Shown in pieces: positions 21,419 to 31,737 of a DNA stretch of 64,000 nucleotides. This DNA is from Agapetus fuscipes (Eukaryota > Arthropoda > Insecta > Trichoptera > Glossosomatidae), in the NCBI GenBank assembly GCA_951799405.1, contig OX637333.1, positions 28,912,785 to 28,976,784 of the forward strand. The letters are read 5' to 3'. Position 1 is the first letter of the stretch; every line of letters begins with the position of its first letter. The position numbers and the translations under genes were made by a program. Under the pieces are notes generated by a model. That model saw nothing but the letters and a program-made list of their open reading frames with translations. It did not search any database and was not told where the DNA came from.

Positions 21419-21935
21419 ACCGGTTCGTAGTTCAGTGGTAGCACTTCGGACTCTGTATGGAAAGGTTGTGGGTTCGATTCCCGACGGAGCACAAAAAAAT
21501 ACCATTTATATTTTCAAATTTGCTCTTCGCTGAGTTGAAAAATTAATAAAACCTTTACCAATGACCGGTCACCAAAGGTCCATCCAGCCTTACAGCAACT
21601 GGGTCATGCGTGAGAAATAGCGCTTTGTAGCGACGACGACCAAGCTCGTAAAAAGGTAGATAGCTTAATTAGTAGAATGCGTGCATTCCATTCCGAGAGC
21701 AAGGCTTCGATCTCAAGATTTACTCAGCCATCACAAGAAATGAGAACCAGCCCCCTCGGGAGCTGGGAAACCCCCACTTCAACTGAAAGTGATTGGTGTG
21801 AGACCGGCCCCCTTACCCGTAAAAATAATTAGGTACGGAATCGCCACATACGACCCCTTCGGGGATAACGCAGGCAAGAAGTTACACTATATGTGTAGCT
21901 TAGTTGCGTAGTTGCGTTGCGTTATTGAACGGGTA
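21419..21935 (+). mobile_element. composite SINE B+A (copy 2)
   Basis: The SINE-B head and body (21419-21653) join through CTCGTAAAAAGGTAGATAGC to a SINE-A head with a shortened body, ending in GCGTT repeats. Confidence 0.75.
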
Positions 21936-22351
21936 AAATAACATTGAATGATCAATAAAAATGAAGAAAATATTCAATGAGGAAAATAAGAAAGTTGCCA
22001 ACCTCTAGTAGAAAGACAGCACAGTTAAGGTCACAGTCACATATAAAAGAGAAAAGCAAGACCCCACATGGATTGATGACATGTGTTAGTAACGTGGTAT
22101 ATTTGTGATGAGGGAGTGAACCTTGCCGGACCCCACGCCGGCTCGATTAGCATCACAAAGCGGTGGTGTAAAAAGCTGTCATTACCTCTGTTATTAAGAC
22201 GTTACGAAAATAAGTACTTCAGAAAGTCAATATTTGGGTTCCATGTTACAACGACACAGTGACAAAACGACGCATGTCATAACAACACATGACAGAACGA
22301 CACATGTTAGAACGACACAGTGATAAAATGGCACATGACCTAACGACACAC

Positions 22352-22559
22352 CGTCCCTTAGTGCTTGTTTGTCTCATGTCCATCAGGGGTATTTTCACAC
22401 GAGCAATGTTTGTATGTGTACTGGGCTAATGTGTCTCATGAAAACTGGAAATTAATTGTATTTTCTTAAAAAAACAATTCTCACATTGTCGTGTTTTACG
22501 TTTTTTTTTCTTAGCTCAGATTGTGTAGAATGTGATTCTTGAGGCAATGCCATAAAAAA
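22352..22559 (-). mobile_element. MITE-L, truncated
   Basis: Reverse copy starting at CCCTTAGTGCTTGTTTGTCT and cut by SINE-I. Confidence 0.6.
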
Positions 22560-22815
22560 TTTGGTGTTATAGCCGAGGGGGCCAAGTAAGCTGATCTTTC
22601 TAGCGTGTTTGGAATAGAGCAACGTTGGTTCGATCCCTGCTTGGGTCATTTGACTAAGCTTTGACCCTGGTTCAACGATGTCATTGGGTAATTATTCATT
22701 AATTATTATTTCATGAAAATAAAAAAGTCTTAAATAATATAATTGATGATATTAATACCTGTTTCTGGCCAGGAAGAATAGTCTGGTGAATTGCATTCCT
22801 CTTCACATTCTATTT
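22560..22815 (+). mobile_element. SINE-I (copy 1)
   Basis: The head resembles a class II tRNA (long variable arm): GTTATAGCCGAGGGGGCCAA then GGTTCGATCCCTGC. The body includes CCTGTTTCTGGCCAGG. Other copies are at 56.2, 56.8 and 58.0 kb. Confidence 0.7.
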
Positions 22816-23232
22816 AAAAAAACACATACCAGAACATCACAATGACAGTACCTACATCACATGACAAAACATCAGTAAAAAGTGTTATTTTTTCATGTGC
22901 CGTTTATGGTATGTTCTTTATTAGGTATGTGATGTTTTGTCATACTGAAAATATGATATGTTTTGATATGTGATGCACTGTCATTGTGAGGTACTGTCAT
23001 GTGCTCTTCTGCCATGTGTCGTTCTGTCATGTGTCGTTTAGTCACTGTGCCGTTCTAACTTGTCATCCAATATTTGAGCACACACGTCAGGCAGAGTTGA
23101 CACTGTGGAGTGATCCTCAGCCTGTCGGTTCACCTGATGTGCTAAGTAATTCTTTGTTGACTTGTGTATGCTTGACTCGACACAATTATCACTCCATTGA
23201 CAACACACTCATTTGGCGACATTTCGCCCCTC

Positions 23233-23352
23233 TCAGTGCTTGTTTGGCTTATCCACCAAATGATTCAAAGATGACCTTTCAATGAAATAGTCTTAACAAT
23301 CACATTCTACATAATCTGAACTACGAAAAAAACTTACAGCACGATTGGTCTA
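23233..23352 (+). mobile_element. MITE-L fragment
   Basis: Left half, starting CAGTGCTTGTTTGGCTTATC. Confidence 0.55.
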
Positions 23353-23542
23353 AAAATGGTTCGGAGTCCCGTCCCCCCCCTCACCCGGGAGCTGGGAAAC
23401 CCTCAGTTTAACTGAAAGTGGGTGATGTGAGGCCACCCCATTAACCGTAAAAATAATTAAGTCCCGAATCGCCACATGCGATCCCTTTGAGGATAACGCG
23501 GGAAAGAAGTTACACTGTATGTGTTGCTTAGTTGCGTTTTTG
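23353..23542 (+). mobile_element. SINE-A body and tail fragment
   Basis: Starts at the CACCCGGGAGCTGGGAAACC region and ends at TTGCGTT. Confidence 0.6.
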
Positions 23543-24045
23543 TGTGGTCAGCCTCATACACACCTATAAGTCACGGAAATGATAAGTGATATCTGTCTTA
23601 AGAGGCGTCTTGTAGTGTGTACATATTGGATTATATATTATAAAGTGTCGCCATGTTTGTTGTTCGCATTAGCACACATGATTGCCAACTTCTGTGTTGC
23701 CAGATGATTAAAACTTAAGATGGCGTCTCGATGGGAGGTCGGCCCGGACACCTGTTTTTAATGCCTGCCCGGTAAAACTTGTAGCTCACATGTGTACCTG
23801 CGTTATAACTAGGTACAACACAGGTATTGACAGGTGACTTGATGCATTTTAGCGTACAGTGCATTCCTTAACTTATAGATTGGTGTAGCGAGATGAATTT
23901 GTTTCGTGGAATGGAACATAGGGATTTGAATTTGAATTAGAAAATGAAAACAAAAGAAAACGAAAAACAAAAGAGAAGATGCTTCCCTAGCTTCAGAGCC
24001 ACAAGCATGTGAATTTGGTTATAATCAATATTGCTGTGGTTTATT
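23543..24045. other. no recognised feature
   Basis: Mixed composition. No supported gene. Confidence 0.3.
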
Positions 24046-24297
24046 GTATCGGATTGCTCCAAGAAAGAATGAAGTAACTCCGAAATTAGGTTTTTGACTT
24101 ATTTCCATTTCTGAAGGTAACAAATCATTATCTTCGTTCCAAGATGACAGCCGTGTCTCTATCTCTTTTAAATTCGTTTATAAAATAATGAATGTAAAAA
24201 ATAGTTTAGGCATTGTTCTCCATGGAATAAATAACACTCAATTGGCTCTCCTGCAATACTATCTTTTTTGACTTAGGGCTGTCTTCCTTGATGCAGT
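24046..24297 (-). mobile_element. MITE-S (copy 1)
   Basis: Reverse copy of 38692-38938, with degenerate ends. Confidence 0.7.
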
Positions 24298-24620
24298 CGA
24301 ATTATATACATTGTGATTGTGGATAAAATAAATTATTATATATATTGTGATTGTGGATAAATAAAAGTGTTTATAAAGTTTTTGGTTCATTATCCTCTTT
24401 GTAAGTGATATGGTTCCTGGCGCTTTGCACTCAAGCAAAGTCATAATCTGCGATGAAGAATTCTTCACAGCACGGCCAAACACCTCATTGAAGATCTTTA
24501 TTAAATAAATAGAGAGACCCTCACATTGGTTTGAGGCTGAATACTCGCAGTCTCGCACCTTTGTACTTTCAAAATTTCGCAACATTACCCCTTGTGCAAA
24601 CACGTGTGTTTTTTTAAAGG

Positions 24621-24738
24621 CTCCCCAATTCTTGAAAGTCTTGGGGGCTATGTCACCCTGGAAAGGGCGGGAGGTTCCCCAATTCTTGAAAGTCTTGGGG
24701 GTCTATATCACCCTGGAAGAGTGCCACAGAGGTGTTTA
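24621..24738 (-). mobile_element. Jockey element 3' end, with duplicated tail
   Basis: Matches the 3' end of the Jockey copy near 44.9 kb. The tail unit is present twice, 54 bp apart (starts 24623 and 24677). The element continues at 27178 beyond the inserted LINE. Confidence 0.7.
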
Positions 24739-27177
24739 TTTATTTATTTATTTATTTACGGCGTTAGCCTTTTACGAAATAAGTACATATCAAGGGAGTT
24801 TATACAAAACAACAATAACAATATATATTACAAGAATAAAAAGTATAAAACATTACGGTAAAACATAAAAGAAAAGAAAAGAAAAAATAAACCCATATAT
24901 AAACACTAAACAGTAGGTTAGAAGCAAAAAAAAAAGCATATCAAAAATAAAAACTTCAGAAACCATTCAAATATCACTAATAAAGAAATTCACCAGGCAG
25001 ACATCGTTCATATAATAACAATGTAAAACAATATAATTTATTATATATTATGGATGTCCCAAAAACATTTTTTTCAGACCTTGGTTATAGGTATGATAAT
25101 TATTATTATGCAGAACCAAGTCAAGTGAGGCACACTCATTACCAACACGCTGTAAACGATGCATACAACTATTGCTTTGTGCGTTAGTGCTAGTAAATAC
25201 AGGGCGGTAAGAAACTAATTGTCTAGTCCCTGAACGTGGAGTAAAAAAATTCAACTCACCAAGTAGTGCAGGACAATCAATTAGAGCATGTTTTATTTTG
25301 AAGAGGGTGATTAAGTCCATAAATTTACGTCTGTCTGACAAAAAGTTTAGATTTAGAATCGAATTTAAATAGAGCGGGTCGAAGTGTGACAGGGGAATAT
25401 TGAGTTTAAAATTAACTATTTTCAAAAATTTTAAGTGAACCTTTTCTATATTGTCTACGTGCACCATGTAGAGGGGAGACCAAACAGGCGAGCAATATTC
25501 TAAAACACTGCGAACCAATGTGGTATAAAGAATTTTGATTGCGGCAGTGTCCTGAAAGTCCTTGGTGATGCGGTTTATGAAACCAAGCATTCTCATGGCC
25601 TTGGCACAAATTGAAGCAATGTGTACATTAAAAGATAATCCACAGTCAAACACAGCCCCCAAGTCGGTGACCTCCGTTACCACCCGAAGACTGTTTGAAA
25701 AAAGTGTATAGTCATATATAATGGGATTTTTTATTCTGAAGAAATTCATTACTAAACACTTCGAGACATTTAGAGGCAATTCATTTTTATTACACCAGGT
25801 TGCTAGATTATTCAAAGATAATTGGAGACTATTACAGTCAGCCACATTATCTATGACTTTAAAATTTTTTATATCGTCAGCAAACAGGAGAACATTTGTG
25901 TCAGGAAATTGCTTTGTAATATCATCAATAAATAGGAGAAAAAGTAGCGGGCCCAGATGGGAACCCTGGGGGACACCACTAGTTGGTGAGAAGGAGTGTG
26001 AGCTATTATTATCTATTCTGACAATCAAAGATCTATCAATAAGGTAGTTTCGGAGCCAAGACAGAAAACTACCAGACACCCCCATACCGCGTAGCTTACT
26101 AAGAAGGATAGTGTGTGATACCCGATCAAACGCTTTTGAAAAATCAGTGTAAATTACGTCAACTTGTTTTCGGCTAGACAAAGCATTAGAAAGGAAATTT
26201 TCAAACACCATTAAATTAGAAGTAGTTGATCGGTTTGGTAAAAAACCATGTTGATGGACTGAAATTGATCTGGTTGCAACGTACCGGATTTTAGTAAGTA
26301 CAAGCTTTTCAAGTAGCTTCGGAATGGCGGACAATTTACTTATTGGTCGATAGTTTTTGACGTTACTCCTATCACCAGACTTGTATATTGGAGAAAGATA
26401 CGATTGCTTCCAAAGGGCGGGAAAACATCCAGACGCGATGGACAAATTAAATACCGCACACAGAGGTTGAGACAAGCTATGTACACAGTTTTTCAACATT
26501 ACCGCTGGGACATTATCAGGGCCAGGATTAGTAAGTGGTTTCATTGATTCAATTTCTGTGATGACATCAACTACACTAAATGACAAATTAGACAGTTGTA
26601 AATCAATATGTGAAGAGAATTCAAACGTATTACAGTCAGGATGAATATCATAAACGCTTTTAAAGAAAGATGCAAAAAGGTTAGGAATTTCTTGAACATC
26701 ATCAGATGACACATCATCATAAAAAACATTTTGTGGGATACCGAGATCGCCCTTTCTCAGAGAGTTAGCATATGACCAGAATTTTTTCACATTATGGACA
26801 ATAGAGCGCTCAGTGTTTGAAATGTAATTTAAATAACAATTTTTGGACAGAATTTTGCAATCATTACGTAATTTCTTAAAATCTAGATAATCCGAAGAAG
26901 AATTAGAGATTTTATATTTCAGATGAGCCACTTTCTTATCCTTTATGAGATCAATTAAATCATGACTAAACCATTTGGGATATTTCCAAGAATAAGGACT
27001 AAGCTTAAAAGTAGGTACAAATTTAGTGATCGCTTCGGATAGAATAGAGTACAGATTATTTACTACAACTTCAATATCATCATTATTTACAAAAGAAAAG
27101 TCAACACTCTGAAAAAATATATTCATATGAACAAAATCAGCTTTAGAAAAGTCTACAATATAAGTGGTATTATGGTT
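24739..27177 (-). mobile_element. 5'-truncated LINE inserted in a Jockey element
   Basis: The element comprises the ORF above, a 3' UTR of about 290 bp (24760-25047) and a terminal (TAAA)n tail, seen on the plus strand as TTTA repeats at 24737-24758. Both sides are parts of one Jockey element (24621-24738 and 27178-27556), so the LINE landed inside it. Confidence 0.8.
25048..27177 (-). CDS. 5'-truncated LINE ORF2 (reverse transcriptase, Jockey/CR1 group)
   Basis: An uninterrupted reading frame of about 709 codons encodes a non-LTR reverse transcriptase. The first 230 residues look like the end of an endonuclease domain plus linker. RT blocks follow in the usual order: PGPDNVPAVMLK, NYRPIS, DFSKAFD (catalytic Asp), GVPQGS, and the catalytic box LLFADD. 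The conserved C-terminal part after the thumb includes YCSPVWSP. The frame runs from flanking Jockey-element DNA without an ATG, so the copy is a 5' truncation and cannot encode a full ORF2 with a complete endonuclease. No stops or frameshifts are seen over 2.1 kb, which implies a recent insertion. The protein would copy its own RNA at a nicked target site. Clade placement within Jockey/CR1 is not certain. Confidence 0.85.
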   Translation of the reverse strand, partial: NHNTTYIVDFSKADFVHMNIFFQSVDFSFVNNDDIEVVVNNLYSILSEAITKFVPTFKLSPYSWKYPKWFSHDLIDLIKDKKVAHLKYKISNSSSDYLDFKKLRNDCKILSKNCYLNYISNTERSIVHNVKKFWSYANSLRKGDLGIPQNVFYDDVSSDDVQEIPNLFASFFKSVYDIHPDCNTFEFSSHIDLQLSNLSFSVVDVITEIESMKPLTNPGPDNVPAVMLKNCVHSLSQPLCAVFNLSIASGCFPALWKQSYLSPIYKSGDRSNVKNYRPISKLSAIPKLLEKLVLTKIRYVATRSISVHQHGFLPNRSTTSNLMVFENFLSNALSSRKQVDVIYTDFSKAFDRVSHTILLSKLRGMGVSGSFLSWLRNYLIDRSLIVRIDNNSSHSFSPTSGVPQGSHLGPLLFLLFIDDITKQFPDTNVLLFADDIKNFKVIDNVADCNSLQLSLNNLATWCNKNELPLNVSKCLVMNFFRIKNPIIYDYTLFSNSLRVVTEVTDLGAVFDCGLSFNVHIASICAKAMRMLGFINRITKDFQDTAAIKILYTTLVRSVLEYCSPVWSPLYMVHVDNIEKVHLKFLKIVNFKLNIPLSHFDPLYLNSILNLNFLSDRRKFMDLITLFKIKHALIDCPALLGELNFFTPRSGTRQLVSYRPVFTSTNAQSNSCMHRLQRVGNECASLDLVLHNNNYHTYNQGLKKMFLGHP

Positions 27178-27556
27178 TTTTGTTGCTTGATTTGTTGCTT
27201 TTGTCGTGAGGCGCTGCAAGGAAGTGGCGATTGATGTTGTTTTTTAATAAAACCGTACTAAATTGGGAAGAAAACACAGATACTGGTAGATCATTCAATA
27301 CACGGGCACTTTGGCAAAGGAATGAGTCATGACAACGCAAAGTTTTCATAGTTTTGAGATCGACTGCAAAGGGATGAATGAGAGTCGTACTACGAGTTTC
27401 CCTTTCTGAAATGCGAGGGGGAGGGATTAATGAATGGAGCTCATTAGAACAAGCTCCGTGGTAATATCGATAAAAAAGACTGAGCATTCCAACTTTTCTT
27501 CTGTGCCGGAGCGGCTGCAGATCGGATGTCAGAGACATTGACTAACCTCACAGCCT
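27178..27556 (-). pseudogene. Jockey ORF2 C-terminus, interrupted
   Basis: Encodes the Jockey C-terminal region on the minus strand: LTSDLQPLRHRRKVGMLSLF, then YRYYHGACSNELHSLIPP, and a LNDLPVSVF block near the end. It is cut at its 3' side by the LINE and at its 5' side by the hairpin element at 27557-27852. It continues at 27854-27898 with the LDSVQRRA-coding sequence. Confidence 0.75.
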
Positions 27557-27852
27557 TCGAATAAGAGTTTTAGGCTTACAGCCGGCTGATGATGTTGGAG
27601 TGATGTTTTCCGGGATCTGTTGCCGTGGTCTGTGGGAGCTGAAGCTTCCAGACGTTTCGCCCATTTCTACGATGGGCTTCTTTAGCGTGAAGTATGATGA
27701 TGATGATGATCTTGATCTCACAGTTCTCATCAAGATCATCATCATCATCATACTTCACGTTGAAGAAGCCCATCGTAGAAATGGGCGGAACGTCCGGAAG
27801 CTCCAGCTCCCACAGACCACGGCAACAGATCCTGGAAAACATTACTCCAGCA
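27557..27852. mobile_element. family N hairpin element (head-to-head)
   Basis: Two arms of about 120 bp are inverted around a GATGAT-rich centre. The element sits inside the Jockey copy and is flanked by TCACAGCC at 27549-27556 and 27854-27861. Each arm holds a hammerhead-like motif. Related copies are at 44637-44808 and 58826-58937. Confidence 0.7.
27756..27800 (+). ncRNA. hammerhead-like motif in family N
   Basis: TTGAAGAA is followed by the stem GCCCAT, a 7-nt loop, ATGGGC, then GGAAC and GTC. The antisense arm (27648-27692 on the minus strand) has the same stem and an intact GAAACGTC. The core is that of a hammerhead with one extra base before stem II. Activity is inferred, not shown. 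Confidence 0.4.
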
Positions 27853-27853
27853 T

Positions 27854-28060
27854 CACAGCCCTCGTTTGCACAGAATCAAGTTGGTCACTCAACTTCTTGG
27901 TCTGTTTGTTGGCACTTGCTCAAAGCCCTGTCCGAAAAGGGTGCAAACTGAAATTACGCGTACAAATGTTATCATACATTTTGTTAATTTTCAAACAGCA
28001 AAAAAATCCAAGTGAGGTAATATTTATGAGAGTAAACAATATAATCTTGTGCCGCAAACT
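27854..28060 (-). mobile_element. Jockey element continuation and shared insertion
   Basis: 27854-27898 encodes the LDSVQRRA segment in antisense. From about 27899 it passes into a segment also present at 45383-45647 inside another Jockey copy. This copy lacks the small hairpin found there at 45399-45552, so it shows the empty site. Confidence 0.55.
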
Positions 28061-28199
28061 GTCCCCAACGTGTTAATTTGTCTAAACGCTGCCTTACGAG
28101 GCCACAGGAGTCAACATTAATTCTGCGTCACTTCACACCTGGTACCGTTTGACACGCTCTCAATTATCATTGTAGTCCGACTTGATTCGATTAGAAACT

Positions 28200-29010
28200 T
28201 CTAGGTGGTGTGATGAAGAGATTGGAAGCGCGGCCCTGCTGGACCCCCGCGCTGCCGCGAACCGTCACCTCTTTGAGGTTAGGATTCCGACAACGGACAG
28301 GGGGCTCCTTTGAGGTTAGGTTGCGCGCTTTTGCAGTTGCCCGGCTAGCACAAGACTCCTCAGGGTGGTGTTCAGGCCCAACACCTTGCTCGCTTTCCAC
28401 TGATTCTAAAGAGGTTCAAAAATATAGGTGGAGAGAAAAACCGGGTAAAGGAAAGACGGGATTTATTTTAAATTATGAGAAATGAGAGCATCACCACGCT
28501 AAACTGCACGACTGACTGGTTCTAGGTGAAATTAGATAATGTATTTAAATTTTCGATTAGCTCACGGGGACGGAGAGAAGTCTTGATGCTGGGATGCGGG
28601 TAGTCGATGCTGGGGCGCCGGCCTCGGGCACGGCAACGCTTTTGGCGGGATGTCGGGCTCCACACTCCGGAGGAATTGCGGCACGGGGCTCAGCCCGCGA
28701 TAAGACGGGTGCGCTCGGCTGGACGGGGCAGGTGCTCCGTCCTCCTGAGGAACTTTGGGCACGGGGCTCCGGATATCGAGTAGCCAAGCGGGCGCTGGCG
28801 ATGGGTAGAAAGCAGGGGCTCCTTCCTTCCGAGGAATCCGCCACGGGGGACCCAGGCGCGGCCAGGGGCTGTGTGGTGCAGGCAACAACGGCGACTCAAG
28901 CCTTCTCCGATAGATGTTCTTGGCCACGCCTGGTAGGTGTTATTGGTTCAGGTGTTGAAGAGCTTGTGTCCCCGATTGTGGGAGGTCGACGCCTTTTATA
29001 AACTCCCTAC
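28200..29010. other. GC-rich island with degenerate tandem repeat
   Basis: Strongly GC-rich DNA inside AT-rich surroundings. Units begin GGGCTCC or GTGCTCC at 28655, 28732 and 28816, a spacing of about 77-84 bp, each with a TGAGGAA or CGAGGAA motif. Open frames on both strands reflect composition and no known protein is seen. CTTTTATAAACTCC near 28991 is TATA-like. It could be a promoter, or the LTR or body of an unrecognised element. Confidence 0.4.
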
Positions 29011-29386
29011 CAGCGCGATGCGGAGCTTAACGGGGGATTTTAAGTGTTTCCCTCCTAACTGTCATTCTCAGCCTGTCTTCTTCCTCTAATCTTGATCCGG
29101 CTCAATTTCTGTGGCTAAAGATGCGCCTCAATTTCTTTCAAGTTGGTAATGACATTATTTTTCCTTTGACAGGTATAATGTTTTGACAGATCATGTCTTC
29201 TTCTTCTTCTTTTTTCCCACAGGTAGCTATCTGACATGCTAGCTACCTGACAGTGGCTATGGAATTACCAGGCAGAAATTTGAAAAACGAACGCTTCATA
29301 GCCTTCTACTGTTAACATAAGCTTTCAATTTTCAAACAAGTGAATAGTCCTTTCAGCGAAAATCACACAAAACTCAAACAGGATAA
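29011..29386. other. no recognised feature
   Basis: Contains a TTC-rich run near 29200 and no supported gene. Confidence 0.3.
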
Positions 29387-30055
29387 TATCGATACCTCAT
29401 GGGTACAATTGAATAAGTGGTATATTAAGCTAACAAGGATTTCTCAGATATATGCACCTATTTATCTATTTTCTACGAGAGAAAACACTAAAAAAGTATG
29501 AAAATCCTGTAGTTAAGAAGTTTGTCGTAATAGTTCATAATGAATTCACTTTCTATGGCCCGGTATATTGAACTGTAGTAATATTTTAGTTAACTATTAC
29601 TTGAACTTTTATTCAAAATACTCAATCTCGAGTTAACTAAAACCGAACATTGCCGAAGTATGAAGCCACGCCCCCAAATCTTGGAAATAATTAAAATGCC
29701 ATTCAAAAGCTTTAAAATAAACAACTGTTCATAAAAATCATATCCCTTACCTTCATTTAGCTAGAAAACGAGACAAAAAAGATTCAGTTTGCAACATTTT
29801 TTATGTATCCTTACATTAAAAATAAACAGCTGCTGTCAGTGAAGCGCCGCCATCTTGAAAATCGAAAGTTAAAGTTACTAAATATTTACTGGCGAAATTC
29901 GGTGAGTGAAATATTATGATGATTTAACTAAAACTGCATTTTAGTTAACTTTACGATACTTCAAAATACCGGGCCAGAGAAGTTATACCCAGTAAAATGT
30001 TTTATCTTCAATTTATGAAATCAGTGAATCAGCACTTATTCAGTTTTACTTTTAA
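29387..30055 (+). mobile_element. MITE-D split by MITE-E
   Basis: MITE-D halves at 29387-29556 and 29976-30055. Confidence 0.7.
29557..29975. mobile_element. MITE-E
   Basis: The ends are GGCCCGGTATATTGAA and TTCAAAATACCGGGCC, inverted, with further TTAGTTAACT symmetry inside. A fragment is at 45981-46061. Confidence 0.75.
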
Positions 30056-30271
30056 GTAAGAATAACAATTTTAAATGCTTTATCAAATAAAATAAAGAAA
30101 TGTGCAACATGGGCAACAAAAAATAATTTCTATAAAATATTTTTACAGAAATATAGACAACAATAACAACTTTCTTAATATTTTTAAATAAATCAAGTAG
30201 GTATTCTTTATTTGAATAAAGTTAAGCTTCGGTGGGAACAGAATCTGTGGAACACTTTTTAAAATTCAAAT

Positions 30272-30310
30272 ATGGCCTACTCGCAAATGCCTCCGCAACA
30301 CAATGAGCTC
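30272..30310 (+). CDS. candidate initiator exon (13 codons)
   Basis: An ATG is followed by 12 codons (MAYSQMPPQHNEL) and then a perfect donor, GTAAGT, in phase 0. The segment uses GC-rich codons inside a strongly AT-rich stretch. There is no recognised family and no promoter evidence. It is listed because start, frame and donor coincide; chance is a real alternative. Confidence 0.18.
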
Positions 30311-30518
30311 GTAAGTTATTTATTTATATATATATCTGGATCAGATTTATTGGGTTTTGTCGGTAATATCGAAGAGCCGCTTCCATACATCGGAACACAA
30401 TACCACATTCCGAATATGCTTTTTATCCACCTTACATTTTGTATCTTTTTGCCTTAGACTGACCACGGCTTGAAAATAGCTTGTTTTTTAACAAAAAAAG
30501 TATTCAGTGATAAAGTAT

Positions 30519-31043
30519 ATCGACGGTTAAAAGGCAGTAGGGCATAAGCGACATAAACTAAATTGTTCAGGAGAGCAGTTTAAAGTTTGAGATTGCAGAA
30601 AAATAACTTTTTTATTTTTTACCATATCGTTAAAATCAAAACAGCTATAAAATGAAAAAAAAAAAAAGGTTTTTTTTTTTTTTAAGAATTCCTGTGCGGG
30701 AGACTCCCTAGATTCTAAAGACTCCAGGGGTCTATGACACTTGTGGTAGTGCCGCAGAGGTGTACGAGCTTGGTCGTCGCTACAAAGCGCCAATACTCCA
30801 GCAAGACCCAGTTGCTGTAAGGCTGGATGGACCTTTGGTGACCGGATTTATTGGCATTCCTATTATTGTGGTTGTACGATTTTTTTATGTCACAAGCGCC
30901 TTTAGGACAAAAAACGCCAAAATCTTGTCGGTTACACCAAAACCATACTTCGAAAACGCAGTTGTTTGCTTGGGCATAAACAATACAAAAATAGAGCTAT
31001 GGGAGTAAGTGCATTAGAAAGAGCTGAAAATTTCAATTAGGAA
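30519..31043 (+). mobile_element. MITE-H (copy 1), interrupted and right-truncated
   Basis: The left end is CGACGGTTAAAAGGCAGTAG. A chimeric retroposon (30680-30848) is inside. A composite SINE cuts the right end. Confidence 0.65.
30680..30848 (-). mobile_element. SINE-B joined to a Jockey 3' tail
   Basis: On the minus strand the SINE-B body passes at CTCGTACACCTCTGCGGCAC into the Jockey 3' end and then a poly(A) run. The same junction is at 53085-53215. Confidence 0.6.
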
Positions 31044-31468
31044 AATGAAACTAAGTTACACATATAGTGTAACTTCTTGCTTGCGTTATTACCGAAGGTT
31101 TCCACTTTCAGTTGAAGTGAGGGTTTCCCAGCTCCCGGGAGGGCTGGTTCTCATTTCTTGTGAAGGCTGAGTAAACCTTGAGATCGAACCCTTGCTCGCG
31201 GTATGGAATGCAAGCATTCTACCAATTGAGCTATTGACCTTTTTTTAAGAGCTTGGTCGTCGTCGCTACAAAGCGCCAATTCTCAAGCAAGACCCAGTTG
31301 CTGTTAGGCTGGATGGACATTTGGTGACCGGTTATTGGTAAAAGCTTATGAATTTTTCAACCCAGCGAAGAGCAAATTTGAAAATATAAATTTTATAATA
31401 TATTTTTTGTGCGGGATTCGAGCCCACAACTTTCCATTCAGAGTCCAAAGTGTTACCACTGAACTTTC
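31044..31468 (-). mobile_element. composite SINE B+A (copy 3)
   Basis: SINE-A at 31044-31238 and SINE-B at 31239-31468, with the same junction as at 41146. Confidence 0.7.
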
Positions 31469-31737
31469 AGCAGAAAATAAATGAAACCAAAGAAGTACAC
31501 GCATAGACTGAAAAAATGGCGATTAATCTACAATGTTGGTGGTCAGAGCTCAAAATTCAGGTTCTGTGTCTGATTGTTGGAATTCAAGACATCTCTATCG
31601 TCTAAACAGAAAAGCAAATTTTTGTTGTTGTCGTTTTTATTTGCGAGAAAAAAACATTTTATCAAAGTCAAGAAAGGTTATATATAAGCCTTCGTCTCTC
31701 TTTATGATTATAATAGACAATGGAATAGACAGATACA

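Larger units (their letters stand above)
22245..23062. mobile_element. foldback K with tandem-subrepeat arms
   Basis: The left arm (22250-22350 plus 22816-22880) is built of short units such as AACGACACATGACAG. The right arm (22916-23060) is the inverted series (TGTCGTTCTGTCATG). MITE-L and SINE-I sit between the two left-arm parts. Confidence 0.65.

Noticed and set aside
28594..29001. Long open frames in the GC-rich island as a protein gene
   Set aside because: Open frames occur on both strands and in several phases, as expected from composition; the peptides have no recognisable domain.
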